This document shows, piece by piece, positions 15,757 through 23,712 of a DNA stretch of 33,903 nt; within the stretch, counting starts at the first letter, position 1; the number at the start of each line of letters is the position of its first letter. The stretch is from the NCBI GenBank assembly GCA_021786375.1, contig JAJYNL010000073.1, forward strand, positions 1-33,903, in the 5' to 3' direction. Position numbers and translations under genes: made by a program. This DNA comes from Actinomycetes bacterium. GTDB lineage: Bacteria; Actinomycetota; Acidimicrobiia; Acidimicrobiales; Acidimicrobiaceae. Under the pieces are notes generated by a model, which did not search any database, was not told where the DNA came from, and saw only the letters and a program-made list of their open reading frames with translations.

Positions 15757-16593
15757 TCAGCGCATCGCGTGCACCGGCACGCTTTGGGCGATCCTCGAGG
15801 TCATAATGCGGGATGCCGCCTGGGTGCGCTCCGCTACCGCGACCACCAGCGACAGGTCCCCTCGTGCCCAATTGGCGATGTAGGGGAAGCTGTAGTCGTC
15901 CGTCGCAAGTCCCAGGTTGGCCATCACCAGGTATGCGGTGGTTTCTGCCTCGATCTCCGCCACTTGGCGGGAGGCGATGCCTCCGGCGTGCAGCTCGATA
16001 TGGGCGAGTTCGTGCGCCAGGGTCTTGGCGCGTTGCGCACCTGAGAGGCCACAGCGCACGGTCACCCGCCGGGCCAGGAAGTCGGTCAGTCCGTTGGCGC
16101 CCTGCAGATCGCCTTCACAGGTCTCGAAGCCGGCCGCCGACGCTTGGCTGACGAGCGCCGCTGAGACCGCCTCGTATTCCATCGACTCCCCTTGCAGGAG
16201 CACGGGCAGGGGCGGCGCGAGATCCGGCCCTTCGGTCTGGGAGACGTCGAAGACCGTCACCCAGCGAAAGCCGGCGGGGCGATCGTCGGGCGGATCCACG
16301 TCTGCTTTGCGGCCGGTGGCCCTGAAGACCGGGGCGAGGATGGCATAGCCGCGCTCACCCGAGCGGACCTGCCTTCCCAGGCGTTGCCAGTTCCGGTAAC
16401 CGGCAAGCTGGGTCACCTCCTCGCTGCGCCTGCAAGCCTGCATGGCCACCAGCACCGCGTTGCGTGGGGAAAAGCGGTTGAGAATACGGGAGGCGGCGGC
16501 AATGCGCTGCCAGTCCACTCCCGAGTCGATACGGGCCACCTCCGCGTAGAGGCGCTCCAGGATCTTGGCGTATGGATCGCCAGGGACAGGCAT
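15757..16593 (-). CDS. ArdC-like protein with ssDNA-binding N-domain and HExxH metallopeptidase domain
   Basis: The 278-residue protein has the ArdC N-terminal pattern: NRFSPRNAVLVAMQ (about 39-52), AGYRNWQRLGRQVRSGERGYAILAPV (64-89) and WVTVFDVSQTEG. In plasmid ArdC this domain binds single-stranded DNA and protects incoming DNA. The C-half is a zincin-like domain with HELAH (194-198) and downstream EIEAETTAYLV supplying the third metal ligand, as in ImmA/IrrE-type peptidases. It lies alone among metabolic genes, without relaxase, integrase or restriction genes, so an anti-restriction role is doubtful; a chromosomal stress or repair role is possible. GGGGG lies 7 nt before the ATG. Confidence 0.8.
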   Translation of the reverse strand: MPVPGDPYAKILERLYAEVARIDSGVDWQRIAAASRILNRFSPRNAVLVAMQACRRSEEVTQLAGYRNWQRLGRQVRSGERGYAILAPVFRATGRKADVDPPDDRPAGFRWVTVFDVSQTEGPDLAPPLPVLLQGESMEYEAVSAALVSQASAAGFETCEGDLQGANGLTDFLARRVTVRCGLSGAQRAKTLAHELAHIELHAGGIASRQVAEIEAETTAYLVMANLGLATDDYSFPYIANWARGDLSLVVAVAERTQAASRIMTSRIAQSVPVHAMR

Positions 16594-16715
16594 CGGGTCC
16601 CCCTTGGCACGTAGTCGGTCTCAGCGAGGCAGCTGTCGCTGCTAACGCGGCTTTGTCGTGCCGAGGGGGCGACCTCCAGGGCGCCGTCGCAGAAGCTAGC
16701 GCACCCTTGTGACCG

Positions 16716-17099
16716 TTAGGAGCCGATGCGTCTGGTCGGCTTCACCTTGACGATGATCCGTACTTCGCCGGGCTGGCGCATCGGATAGCTGTCCTGGCCG
16801 AGGTACTTCTTGGCCAGGAAGTCGATGTGTTCGTCAGCGCCTTCTTCGACGAATTCGGCCCGTCCACGCACTGAGACCCACCGGTAGGGGTTCTTGGAGT
16901 CGACTACGCAGACAGAGACGAGCGGGTCGTCCATGATGTTGCGATGCTTTATCCGGCCCTTGGAGGTGTTGAAGATCACGTGTTCGCCGTCGGTATCGAC
17001 CCAGACGGGCGTCTGCTGGGGCGCCTTGCCCATCGAGTTTGTTGCGACGATGGCTATCTGAGGCTCCTTGAGGAGCTCGATGTCCTGGGGTGTCAGCAT
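16716..17099 (-). CDS. PPOX-class (F420-type) oxidoreductase
   Basis: A 127-residue split-barrel flavin/F420-binding protein. It has IAIVATNSMGKAPQQTPVWVD near the N-terminus, VIFNTSKGRIKHRNI (phosphate-binding Lys/Arg cluster), DPLVSVCVVDSKNPYRWVSVRGRAEFV, and ends with VRIIVKVKPTRRIGS. This is the pattern of the small PPOX-class F420-dependent enzymes abundant in Actinomycetota. It would reduce an unknown substrate with F420H2, or bind FMN or another cofactor. AAGGAG lies 9 nt before the ATG. It is 51 bp downstream of the MBL-fold hydrolase gene on the same strand and may share its transcript. The 122 bp between it and the ArdC-like gene show no feature I can name. Confidence 0.85.
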   Translation of the reverse strand: MLTPQDIELLKEPQIAIVATNSMGKAPQQTPVWVDTDGEHVIFNTSKGRIKHRNIMDDPLVSVCVVDSKNPYRWVSVRGRAEFVEEGADEHIDFLAKKYLGQDSYPMRQPGEVRIIVKVKPTRRIGS

Positions 17100-17150
17100 G
17101 TAGCTTGGCTCCTTGGGTTGGCTAGGGAAAACATATTATCGCGCCGACTC

Positions 17151-18431
17151 TCATAGCCCCTGTGGCGCCTGACCCCGGCTCGGCGGCGGCGGAGCCTCCG
17201 CCTCCGTCGCCGCGGAGTCGAAGATCCCTTTGGACATGAGGGACAGCTCCAAGCCCGCCCGCCTGCGAAAGACGCGTGCGCGCAGCGCGCGCGTGTCGGG
17301 GTCGGCGGGGTCGGCCTGATAGGCGAGCTCGGCAAGGTGGCCCGCCAGGCGCTGGTCGGCATCGGCCTCGGAGTCGCTCAGCTCCTCGACTCGTGCGATT
17401 AGGGTGCGCCGGTCGGATACGAGGGAGAGGATTTCCTTGGCTAGCGCCCCCTTTGGTGCCGGCTTCAGTTCGGAGGGGTCTCCGTTGTACCAGCCACCGA
17501 ACTCCCGCCAAACATTGTGGACGATGAATTCGGGCTCGTCGTAGACCGGGCGAAGGTAGGGCAAGCTGACGAGTGCCTCAGGGGCTCTTACCGTATGCAG
17601 GATCTCGTTGAGTGGCGCCCCTGCGTTCATCATCTCCAGCGTTTGAGCGAAGATGGACCGCAGCAGCTCGGCTGCGTTGCGCAGCGTGATTGCTATCCTC
17701 TCCTTGCCCGCCAACGGGAGGCCATGCCCTGGGAGGAGCAGCTCGGCTTCAAGGGCCGCCATTTCCTCGAGCGCCAACGCCCAGTCGCGCGGGTAGCGCT
17801 GCACCTTCTGCGGGTTCCCTCCGTTCGGGGCGACCCAGGCGAAAAGGTCTCCGCATGCGATCACCCCCCGGTCGGGGAAGTGGGTCCAGGTGTGGTCGTC
17901 GGTCTCGCCGCGCGCATGGTGCAGCTCGAAGTAGAGTTCGCCCAGGCTCGAGGTGTATGCCACCTCATATTCGGTGTCGGGGTAGCGGTACTCGGTCGGC
18001 CAACGCAGCCCAGGCAGCTGAAACTGACGGCTGTTGGCGAGCGCGTTGTAGCCGGGGCTCTCCTCGTAACGCGCGAACCGGCGGGCTACCCCCCGGTGGG
18101 CGATCACCTCCACCGGCTCCTCCTGGCTCGCTTCGAAGTGCGGCACTCCAAAGACGTGGTCGATGTGACCATGGGAGTAGACGGCCACCTTCAATGGCAG
18201 TCGGCTCCAGGAACGCACCAGGCGGTGCACCTGCTCGGCGAGGAGATACCCGCCGGTGTCAACCATCATCAGCCCCTCGGAGGTGCGCAGCACACTCGCA
18301 TTGGCAAAGGAGTGAACGAAGGCTATGCCCTCACCGGTCTCGTGAAGCGTGTTGTCCACACTCCAGGCGTGCTTGGCGTCCAGCTCCTCCTCACCCGACC
18401 AGAGCTTCGCAGAACGCTCCAGGATGTCCAT
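17151..18431 (-). CDS. MBL-fold hydrolase with alkylsulfatase-type dimerisation domain
   Basis: A 426-residue protein. The metallo-beta-lactamase domain holds SHGHIDHVFG (metal ligands His87, His89, Asp91, His92), HARGETDDHTW (171-182, characteristic of alkylsulfatase-like proteins), CGDLF (193-197) and LLPGHGLPL. The C-half is helical with FGGWYNGDPSELKP and ALAKEILSL, the dimerisation domain of SdsA1-type alkylsulfatases. The separate SCP2-like third domain of true SdsA1 is absent. It probably hydrolyses a sulfate or other ester with two zinc ions. The start is set at 18431 by AAGGAGG in front of the ATG. A disordered Pro/Ala-rich tail ends the protein. Confidence 0.87.
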   Translation of the reverse strand: MDILERSAKLWSGEEELDAKHAWSVDNTLHETGEGIAFVHSFANASVLRTSEGLMMVDTGGYLLAEQVHRLVRSWSRLPLKVAVYSHGHIDHVFGVPHFEASQEEPVEVIAHRGVARRFARYEESPGYNALANSRQFQLPGLRWPTEYRYPDTEYEVAYTSSLGELYFELHHARGETDDHTWTHFPDRGVIACGDLFAWVAPNGGNPQKVQRYPRDWALALEEMAALEAELLLPGHGLPLAGKERIAITLRNAAELLRSIFAQTLEMMNAGAPLNEILHTVRAPEALVSLPYLRPVYDEPEFIVHNVWREFGGWYNGDPSELKPAPKGALAKEILSLVSDRRTLIARVEELSDSEADADQRLAGHLAELAYQADPADPDTRALRARVFRRRAGLELSLMSKGIFDSAATEAEAPPPPSRGQAPQGL

Positions 18432-18498
18432 GAGCCCTCCTTCCACGGACTTAATACTGTCATAAGCGCCTGGAGAGGTGCAGCCTGGGAGGGAAGGG

Positions 18499-19911
18499 TC
18501 AGGTGGGCTCGCCGTACCCGTATATGGGCGCTCCGTTCGACTCGAGCGAGCGCTGGGCCATGAAAGGTCCGTTCACGGTGACCCCGAGCCAGCCGTCCGG
18601 CCCCGGCCCGGAGTCGCCCTCAACGGTCACCATGCTGCCGTCGGGCCAGGTCTGCACCACGATGCCGTCGTGGACAGAGCTCGAGGTGCTTTGGGGTCCG
18701 GTACCGTAGAAGACGATGTCGCCTGCGGCAGGCGCCTGGTCAGGTCCGATGACGCTCGTGTTCTGGGCGGCCCAGTCGTAGAGGTCTCCGGTGAAACCGT
18801 CGGAGACCGCTGCTACGCCTCCCTGATTCCAGGCCCAGGCTGCGAAGAGGGCGCACCATTGTTCGCAGGGGCCGTAGGGATTGCAGAAGTTGCCCTGCGT
18901 GGCAGGGCCGATTTGCGAAGCGACGGCCTTGACGATCATCCCGGAGTCGGGAAGCTGGCGCTCGGTGGGCGTAGGGGCGAAGGCGTAGGTGGCCGAGTCA
19001 GGAGAAAGCATCCAGTACCCGTCGATTCCCGGCGCACCGAGTATGGCGCTGATCGGGGTGTTGGGGATCTGTGCCCCCAGGGATCCATGGAAGGTGGCGT
19101 CTCCAAAACTGAAGAGGCCGCCGTCGTTGCCGACCAGCCAGTAGCCTTTGCCATCGGGCGATGGAGTCATGCCCATCACCGGAGCGTTGAGCGGAGTGCC
19201 GCCCATGGAGCCGTAGAAGGTGGCGTTCCCAAAGGTGAATATCCCGCCATCGGCGGCTACCAGCCAGTATCCCGCGCCGCTCGAACTCGGTTGCATTCCC
19301 ACCACGGCGGCGTTCAGGTGCTTGCCGCCCATGGAGCCGTAGAAGGTGGCGTTCCCAAAGGTGAATATCCCGCCATCGGCGGCTACCAGCCAGTATCCCG
19401 CACCATCGCTCGTGGAGGCGATGCCGACGATGGGTGCATTCAGGACCGTGCCGCCCATGGAGCCGTAGAAGGTGGCGTTCCCAAAGGTGAATATCCCGCC
19501 ATCGGCGGCTACCAGCCAGTATCCCTGGTCATCCGGGGTGAGGGCGATGCCGACGATCGGTGCGTTCAGTGCGCGCCCGTCCATCGATCCGAAGAGCTGG
19601 GCATTCCCGGTTGCGTATACGCTCCCGTCGGCGGTCGCGAAGACTGCGCCGAGGCCGCCTTTGGTGACTGCGGCCCCGACGATGACCGACGTCAGTGGTC
19701 CGGTCGGCGCCGCAATGGCGGGCGCTGATCCGAAGGGATCGAGCAGTGGCGTGGAGTAGGAGGCAGGGGAGGCGTGCCTTAAGTGGGCCGTTGCCGTCCC
19801 GGATACCAGTGAGATTGCCACCAGGGCGGCTATTAGCAGGATTCGCTTGGCGTTGCGCATCCGGGCCGAGCCGGGCCGGTGCGTGGAGGAGCAAGAGGTT
19901 GGCTGCGTCAT
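18499..19911 (-). CDS. Secreted CHAP-domain protein with six 42-residue repeats
   Basis: The 470-residue protein begins with a signal anchor (KRILLIAALVAISLVSGTATA, about residues 22-42). Residues 85-310 contain repeats of 42 residues built on GYWLVAADGGIFTFGNATFY, probably blades of a propeller-like domain; three are nearly identical. The C-terminus (from about 340) is a CHAP amidase/peptidase: PCEQWCALFAAWAWNQGG with nucleophile Cys353, PAAGDIVFYG, SVHDGIVV with His414, and VEGDS with Glu431. It likely cuts peptidoglycan peptides or binds the cell surface. The ATG at 19911 is chosen because a TAAGGT -10 box lies 9 nt upstream; a second ATG at 19860 would give a more ordinary signal peptide but has no ribosome site. 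Confidence 0.85.
   Translation of the reverse strand: MTQPTSCSSTHRPGSARMRNAKRILLIAALVAISLVSGTATAHLRHASPASYSTPLLDPFGSAPAIAAPTGPLTSVIVGAAVTKGGLGAVFATADGSVYATGNAQLFGSMDGRALNAPIVGIALTPDDQGYWLVAADGGIFTFGNATFYGSMGGTVLNAPIVGIASTSDGAGYWLVAADGGIFTFGNATFYGSMGGKHLNAAVVGMQPSSSGAGYWLVAADGGIFTFGNATFYGSMGGTPLNAPVMGMTPSPDGKGYWLVGNDGGLFSFGDATFHGSLGAQIPNTPISAILGAPGIDGYWMLSPDSATYAFAPTPTERQLPDSGMIVKAVASQIGPATQGNFCNPYGPCEQWCALFAAWAWNQGGVAAVSDGFTGDLYDWAAQNTSVIGPDQAPAAGDIVFYGTGPQSTSSSVHDGIVVQTWPDGSMVTVEGDSGPGPDGWLGVTVNGPFMAQRSLESNGAPIYGYGEPT
19197..19525 (-). repeat. Three identical 77-bp blocks at 126-bp spacing inside the CHAP gene
   Basis: The blocks 19197-19273, 19323-19399 and 19449-19525 read the same base for base, each starting TGCCGCCCATGGAGCC and ending CAGTATCCC. 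The 49 bases between them differ. Each 126-bp unit encodes one 42-residue repeat. Identity at synonymous positions points to recent duplication or gene conversion. Confidence 0.9.
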
Positions 19912-19920
19912 CGTGGCTAC

Positions 19921-19926
19921 ACCTTA
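19921..19926 (-). promoter_or_regulatory. -10 box of the CHAP gene
   Basis: TAAGGT on the minus strand ends 9 nt before the ATG at 19911, leaving a leader of only a few bases. The divergent gene at 20024 has its own -10 box at 20011-20016. Confidence 0.4.
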
Positions 19927-20010
19927 CAAGACCTGGGTCGGGCGTCGCAGAGAGTCGCGTGCCGAATGCGGGGCGGGTTCCTTCCAGCGAGCTAATCGGC
20001 ACCGAAGGTC

Positions 20011-20016
20011 TATCAT
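20011..20016 (+). promoter_or_regulatory. -10 box of a leaderless transcript
   Basis: TATCAT (TAnnnT) is followed by 7 bases and then the ATG at 20024, so transcription should begin at the start codon. No Shine-Dalgarno is present. Confidence 0.5.
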
Positions 20017-20023
20017 TTGCAAA

Positions 20024-20512
20024 ATGGCCGAGGAAGTGGCGGCGACCACCGGAGCCCTCATGGCGCTCTGGACCCGGGTAAGGGTGGAAGTGGTGATCTC
20101 GGAGAAGGTGCTGGCTGTCTTCGACCCCGATCAAGGCTACAGGGATCTTGCGGCCGCCTTTGAGATGGGCGGGGCCCCGGTGGATGAGCTGCTTTGGGTG
20201 ATAACCGCCTGGAACCCCGGCGCGCTCGAGCGCGAAGCGCGCGTCAATCGCCTGAGCCAGGCCAGGATGCTGCTCCAGCTGGCCCGAGCCGGGGTCGGCT
20301 TCTTCCCCAGCAAAGGCTCGGCCGAAGGCTGGGAGGAGCCGGGAACGGCCTTCTTCTCCCCTACGGAAGAGCGGGTGGCGGCTCTCGCGAAGCGCTTCGG
20401 GCAGCTGGGCTATTACCGTTTCAGCCGAACCGAGGGCTTCTGCGTGGATGCCGGCGGGCACTTTCCTCCCGCACGCCTGCTGGGGTCCGGTAAGGAGGTG
20501 TCGACAACCTGA
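20024..20512 (+). CDS. DUF3293 domain protein
   Basis: The 162-residue protein contains WVITAWNPGALER (58-70), the hallmark of DUF3293, then an Arg-rich helix (ARVNRLSQARMLLQLA), GWEEPGTAFFSPTEE (102-116) and LAKRFGQLGYYRF (121-133). The function of DUF3293 is unknown. It has no signal peptide or membrane segment, so it is probably cytoplasmic. The start is taken from the -10 box spacing; the frame upstream to 19847 overlaps the divergent promoter and is not credible as coding. No functional link to its neighbours is evident. Confidence 0.8.
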   Translation: MAEEVAATTGALMALWTRVRVEVVISEKVLAVFDPDQGYRDLAAAFEMGGAPVDELLWVITAWNPGALEREARVNRLSQARMLLQLARAGVGFFPSKGSAEGWEEPGTAFFSPTEERVAALAKRFGQLGYYRFSRTEGFCVDAGGHFPPARLLGSGKEVSTT

Positions 20513-20602
20513 GGGCTCCCCAGTGCACTGCCAAGTCCGATTCTGAGAGCATTCTCGCGTTCAGGTACTCAAGATCTTCATGTTGGGGACGATGCTGGAG
20601 TC

Positions 20603-20878
20603 ATGAGCACTACAAGCCAGGCGTCAGCGGTGATTCTCGAGATTGGTATGCGGAGGATTGCCAGCAATCTTTGGCAGGCACTGCTGGTGGACGATGCCGA
20701 GCTTGCGGCGGTGGCTGCGACTCCAGGTGGTGCGAGGGCCGAGCTCAAGGCCCTGGTCTCCATCGCTCTTGGTGTGCCGGCCCCCATGATTCTCTTCTCC
20801 GCGGCGCCACGGCTCGAGGAGGCCGTGGCGGCGGCGTGGGATATCGACCCCGAGCCGCTAGTTCAGCTCTTCGTCTGA
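20603..20878 (+). CDS. Small hypothetical protein
   Basis: A 91-residue frame with the G+C-rich third positions of neighbouring genes and an acidic, Ala-rich composition; predicted mostly helical (MRRIASNLWQALLVDDAEL, then ARAELKALVSIALGV). No family is recognised, and there is no signal or membrane segment. GGAG occurs only 2 nt before the ATG, too close for normal use, so the start is uncertain. The flanking gaps 20513-20602 and 20879-20989 hold nothing recognisable. It could be a chance frame, but no competing frame looks better. Confidence 0.5.
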   Translation: MSTTSQASAVILEIGMRRIASNLWQALLVDDAELAAVAATPGGARAELKALVSIALGVPAPMILFSAAPRLEEAVAAAWDIDPEPLVQLFV

Positions 20879-20989
20879 GCGCCGGGGCCGCTTGCCGTGG
20901 CGCCTGGTGGGCACCCCGGACAGATGGAGCGCCGGCAGGGGCACGATGAGCTGGGCTGAGGGGAACCCGCCCGGGCCGGACCCGGCCGC

Positions 20990-20995
20990 TAGGCT
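20990..20995 (+). promoter_or_regulatory. -10 box of a leaderless transcript
   Basis: TAGGCT (TAnnnT) is followed by 8 bases and then the GTG at 21004. No Shine-Dalgarno is visible, which supports leaderless translation from GTG. Confidence 0.45.
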
Positions 20996-21003
20996 ATGAG
21001 GGC

Positions 21004-21885
21004 GTGAACCTCACGGAGCTGAAGACGCAGTACCTCACCTGGGCGCGAGGCAAGGGACTAGAGGTGGTCCTGATCGTCCTGGGGTCGATTCTGCTCGCCC
21101 GCGGTATTCACTACGTGGGCATGAAGGTTTCCGATCATCTCAGCAAGGTTGCCAAGCAGCAAATTCGTGACGAATTCGTGCTTTCGGAGCGCAACAAGCA
21201 CGTGGCGGCGGTTGTGCAGGCGCTGGAGTGGACGTCGGTGGCGCTCGTATACAGCATCTCCTTCGTCCTTATCCTGATCCGCTTCGACCTGCCCGTAACC
21301 ACCTTGGTGGCGCCCGCCACGGTTCTGGGTGTCGCGTTGGGCTTCGGTGCTCAGCGAATCGTGCAGGACCTGCTGGCGGGTTTTTTCATCTTCGCCGAGC
21401 GCCAGTACGGTGTGGGTGACATCATCCGCGTTGGCCAGCCCGGTACCCTGACCGGCATTTCCGGAACGGTGGAGGAGGTGACCCTGCGCATAACCCGGCT
21501 GAGGACCGTGGCAGGCGAGCAGGTGATTCTTCCCAACTCCCAGATCCTGCAGGTGGTCAACCTCTCGCGTGATTGGTCTCAGGTGGTGGTCGACTTCCCG
21601 GTACGCCAGTCTTCCGACTTTGTCCAGGTGCGGTCGATGCTCGAGTCGATTGCGGCGGAGATGACTCAGGATTCCAGGTGGTCCGGCTTTCTGGTCGGTC
21701 CCATAACGGTCTCAGGGATCGAGGCGATAACCGCGGGAGTCGCCACCGTGCGAATGCTGGCCAAGACTCTTCCTGCCCAGCAGTGGGACATTGCCCGCGA
21801 GCTGCGCTTCCGGGGCCTCAGCGAGCTGGGAAAGCTCGGGGTGCTGGTCGAGCCGGGCAATGCGAGCGTGGCTTATGGACCCTGA
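21004..21885 (+). CDS. Small-conductance mechanosensitive channel (MscS family)
   Basis: The 293-residue protein is close in length to E. coli MscS (286). An N-terminal helix (VVLIVLGSILLARGIHYV), a second span (ALVYSISFVLILIRF) and the pore helix region LVAPATVLGVALGFGAQRIVQDLLAGFFIF (about 100-130) are followed by the beta domain (YGVGDIIRVG, GTVEEVTLRITRLRT, VILPNSQI), all diagnostic for MscS. It should open under membrane tension during osmotic downshock and release solutes. The GTG at 21004 is supported by the -10 box. It overlaps the next gene by 11 bp, so the two are likely cotranscribed. Confidence 0.93.
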   Translation: MNLTELKTQYLTWARGKGLEVVLIVLGSILLARGIHYVGMKVSDHLSKVAKQQIRDEFVLSERNKHVAAVVQALEWTSVALVYSISFVLILIRFDLPVTTLVAPATVLGVALGFGAQRIVQDLLAGFFIFAERQYGVGDIIRVGQPGTLTGISGTVEEVTLRITRLRTVAGEQVILPNSQILQVVNLSRDWSQVVVDFPVRQSSDFVQVRSMLESIAAEMTQDSRWSGFLVGPITVSGIEAITAGVATVRMLAKTLPAQQWDIARELRFRGLSELGKLGVLVEPGNASVAYGP

Positions 21886-22288
21886 GCCGGAGCCGGAGCA
21901 GGGGGAGCAGCCTCCCAGGCAGCTCGTGCGCCACCTGCGAATGCCGCGTCGTTCGACCATAATCCTCCTGGTGGCCTTCATCGCCACGCTGCTTCTTTAT
22001 CTGGCGGTCCAACCCACTCCCAAGCCGACCGGACCGCCTATTTACGAGATAGTTCCGGCTACGACCACCACCGAGCGTCATGTGGTGGTGCCGACCACCG
22101 TCCCACGCAGTACGACCACCTCGACGACCACCGTCCCACGCAGTACGACCACCTCGACGACCACGGGCGCCGCACCCACCTCTAGCAGCCTTCCTGGCTC
22201 CACTACGACCTTGCCGAGCGGGTCGTCGAGCACTGCGACGACCCTTTTGCCGGGTAGTGCGACATCCAGCACTCAGAAGTTGGGCTAA
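21875..22288 (+). CDS. Single-pass membrane protein with Thr/Ser-rich extracellular tail
   Basis: The 137-residue protein has an acidic start (MDPEPEPEQGEQPP), a basic stretch (RHLRMPRRS), one membrane helix (TIILLVAFIATLLLYLAV, about 28-45) and a low-complexity tail of Thr, Ser and Pro, including TVPRSTTTSTT twice. Such tails in actinobacteria often cross the cell wall and may be glycosylated. No domain is recognised. Its start overlaps the MscS gene by 11 bp, suggesting coupled expression and possibly a role at the envelope with the channel. The stop overlaps the convergent HAD gene's stop by 4 bp. Confidence 0.65.
   Translation: MDPEPEPEQGEQPPRQLVRHLRMPRRSTIILLVAFIATLLLYLAVQPTPKPTGPPIYEIVPATTTTERHVVVPTTVPRSTTTSTTTVPRSTTTSTTTGAAPTSSSLPGSTTTLPSGSSSTATTLLPGSATSSTQKLG
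22093..22158 (+). repeat. Perfect 33-bp tandem duplication
   Basis: Two identical copies (22093-22125 and 22126-22158) starting GACCACCGTCCCACGCAG encode a duplicated 11-residue Thr/Pro unit in the extracellular tail. The frame is kept, so the tail can vary in length by slippage. Confidence 0.9.
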
Positions 22289-23082
22289 ACCGCCTTGCGG
22301 GTGGCTACGTAGTCAACGATCGCAGCGAACCCGGAGTGGTTGTGATGAGGTAGAACCTGGCCGGCCAGGGTGAAGAGCTCGGGGTGGGCATTTGCCACCG
22401 TGAGGGGATGACCGACCAGGCGAAGCATGGTCAAGTCGTTGCGCTGGTCCCCGACCGCTGCAACGTGTTCAGTCTCGATCCCCATGATCCGGCACACCTC
22501 GAGGATTCCCGAGGCCTTGGAGACGCCGTGCTTGGCAAATTCGATCCAATCGGGGCCGGAGACCGTGATGTCGACCAGAGGTGTGAGCGCCGGCGCCAGG
22601 ATGTTGCGGAGGCGCTCGGAGGTCAGTCCGGTACGGCGGGCGATGAGCTTGGTCGCTCCCGGTCCGACGTGGTCCTCCAGGGCGCGGATCTCCGGAACAT
22701 TGAGGCCGGGAATGGGCCGTGAGAAGAAGCCTGGTTCCGCGTAGAACTCCTCGAGGAATTCACCGGCGAGTATCGCTCCCGGGACCTTCTGCCGGACCAC
22801 TGCGATAACCTCGTCAGCCACCGGCGCGGGTATCAGCTCATGGGACAAGACACCCGATCCTTCAATGTCGTATATGACGGCCCCATTGGCGCAGATCGCC
22901 AGGGGGCCCAGGCCGGCTGCCGCCGAGATCTTGCGTACAGATCGCGGTGAGCGTGCCGTCGCCGCAATAGTTGGGATGCCCATCTCGGCCAAGAGCGCCA
23001 CGGCGTAAATGTTCTCTTGGCTCACCTTCCCGTTCTCGTCGAGAAGGGTACCATCGAGGTCGGTGACAACTAGGCGAATCAA
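22285..23082 (-). CDS. Cof-type HAD-IIB phosphatase
   Basis: The 265-residue protein has motif I VVTDLDGTLLDENGKV with Asp8 and Asp10, motif II around TIAATARSPRSV, and motif IV VGDQRNDLTML followed by ANAHPEL, the standard Cof/YidA arrangement with a type IIB cap. These enzymes dephosphorylate sugar phosphates or cofactors such as FMN; the substrate is unknown. The best start is the TTG at 23082, directly before the first beta strand; no ribosome site precedes it. The frame stays open to 23256, but that part overlaps the lipoprotein gene in another frame and lacks HAD character. It follows that gene by 46 bp on the same strand. Confidence 0.85.
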   Translation of the reverse strand: MIRLVVTDLDGTLLDENGKVSQENIYAVALLAEMGIPTIAATARSPRSVRKISAAAGLGPLAICANGAVIYDIEGSGVLSHELIPAPVADEVIAVVRQKVPGAILAGEFLEEFYAEPGFFSRPIPGLNVPEIRALEDHVGPGATKLIARRTGLTSERLRNILAPALTPLVDITVSGPDWIEFAKHGVSKASGILEVCRIMGIETEHVAAVGDQRNDLTMLRLVGHPLTVANAHPELFTLAGQVLPHHNHSGFAAIVDYVATRKAV

Positions 23083-23128
23083 TTTCTGGCCGATCTGGAA
23101 ACCCGGTAGTGGAAGTCCATCCCCCAGC

Positions 23129-23566
23129 CTATCCCTGGGGCGAGTTCGCCGGCGGTATGGACGCCTGGGTGAAGTTGCCACCCCCGTAGACGTTGCCCTC
23201 GTTTCCAGGAGCGCACTCGGCCGCCAGCGCCGAACGAAGATGGTCGAGGGGGACACGGTTGGATTCCGAGAGCGTGGCCTCGAGGGGCTGCCAGTTGCCG
23301 TTGGACCCGGCCGCTATGGCAGCCAGTGGAAGAGCCTGCCGGAGGAGCTCGAGCGCCCGCTGCTGGGCTGAAGGGGAGGCGTTGCCCGCCGAGATGGCCA
23401 GTGACCGGCGTACCAGCTTGCAGGCCTGGGTGCCATTCGCGGTGGCGGATGCCCCGCATGCCGAGGTTAAAACCGCCAATCCCGCCAATACGTATGGGGC
23501 CAGGCCGAGCCGTCTTCGTCGTCCGCCCGCCCTTGCAGTGTCCAGGCCCCGGCCAGACATCGCCAT
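23129..23566 (-). CDS. Predicted small lipoprotein of unknown function
   Basis: The 145-residue protein starts with an Arg-rich n-region (GRRRRLG), a hydrophobic core (LAPYVLAGLAVL) and a lipobox-like TSAC with Cys37. The mature part is a helical domain with two further cysteines (QACKLV and AAECAP) that could pair outside the cell. It contains an Arg/Leu-rich helix (QQRALELLRQALPLAAIA). No family is recognised. AAGGA lies 5 nt before the ATG. It is divergent from the MpaB oxygenase gene and may be cotranscribed with the HAD phosphatase. Confidence 0.75.
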   Translation of the reverse strand: MAMSGRGLDTARAGGRRRRLGLAPYVLAGLAVLTSACGASATANGTQACKLVRRSLAISAGNASPSAQQRALELLRQALPLAAIAAGSNGNWQPLEATLSESNRVPLDHLRSALAAECAPGNEGNVYGGGNFTQASIPPANSPQG

Positions 23567-23679
23567 GCCGTCCTTTCGCCCCTGAGCCGCGCACTTTCAC
23601 TCTAAGCCGACTCGTAGACGACCAGGCGTCAACCCTGCTGGCCGGTAACGGGCGGAACACCCCTTGGGCCCGGCGGCCC

Positions 23680-23685
23680 TAAGCT
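23680..23685 (+). promoter_or_regulatory. -10 box upstream of the MpaB gene
   Basis: TAAGCT precedes the ATG at 23713 by 27 bases, leaving a short leader that contains AAGGAGG. No good -35 is seen. Confidence 0.35.
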
Positions 23686-23712
23686 TGGCTCGGTATTCCC
23701 CAAGGAGGATTG

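Noticed and set aside
15757-16593. Integrative element or plasmid remnant suggested by the ArdC-like gene
   Set aside because: No integrase, relaxase, att-like repeat or base-composition change is seen around it. The tRNA gene is 17 kb away with no matching repeat noticed.
19197-19525. CRISPR-like or intergenic repeat array
   Set aside because: The regular 126-bp spacing lies inside a coding sequence and matches the 42-residue protein repeat exactly; there are no cas genes.
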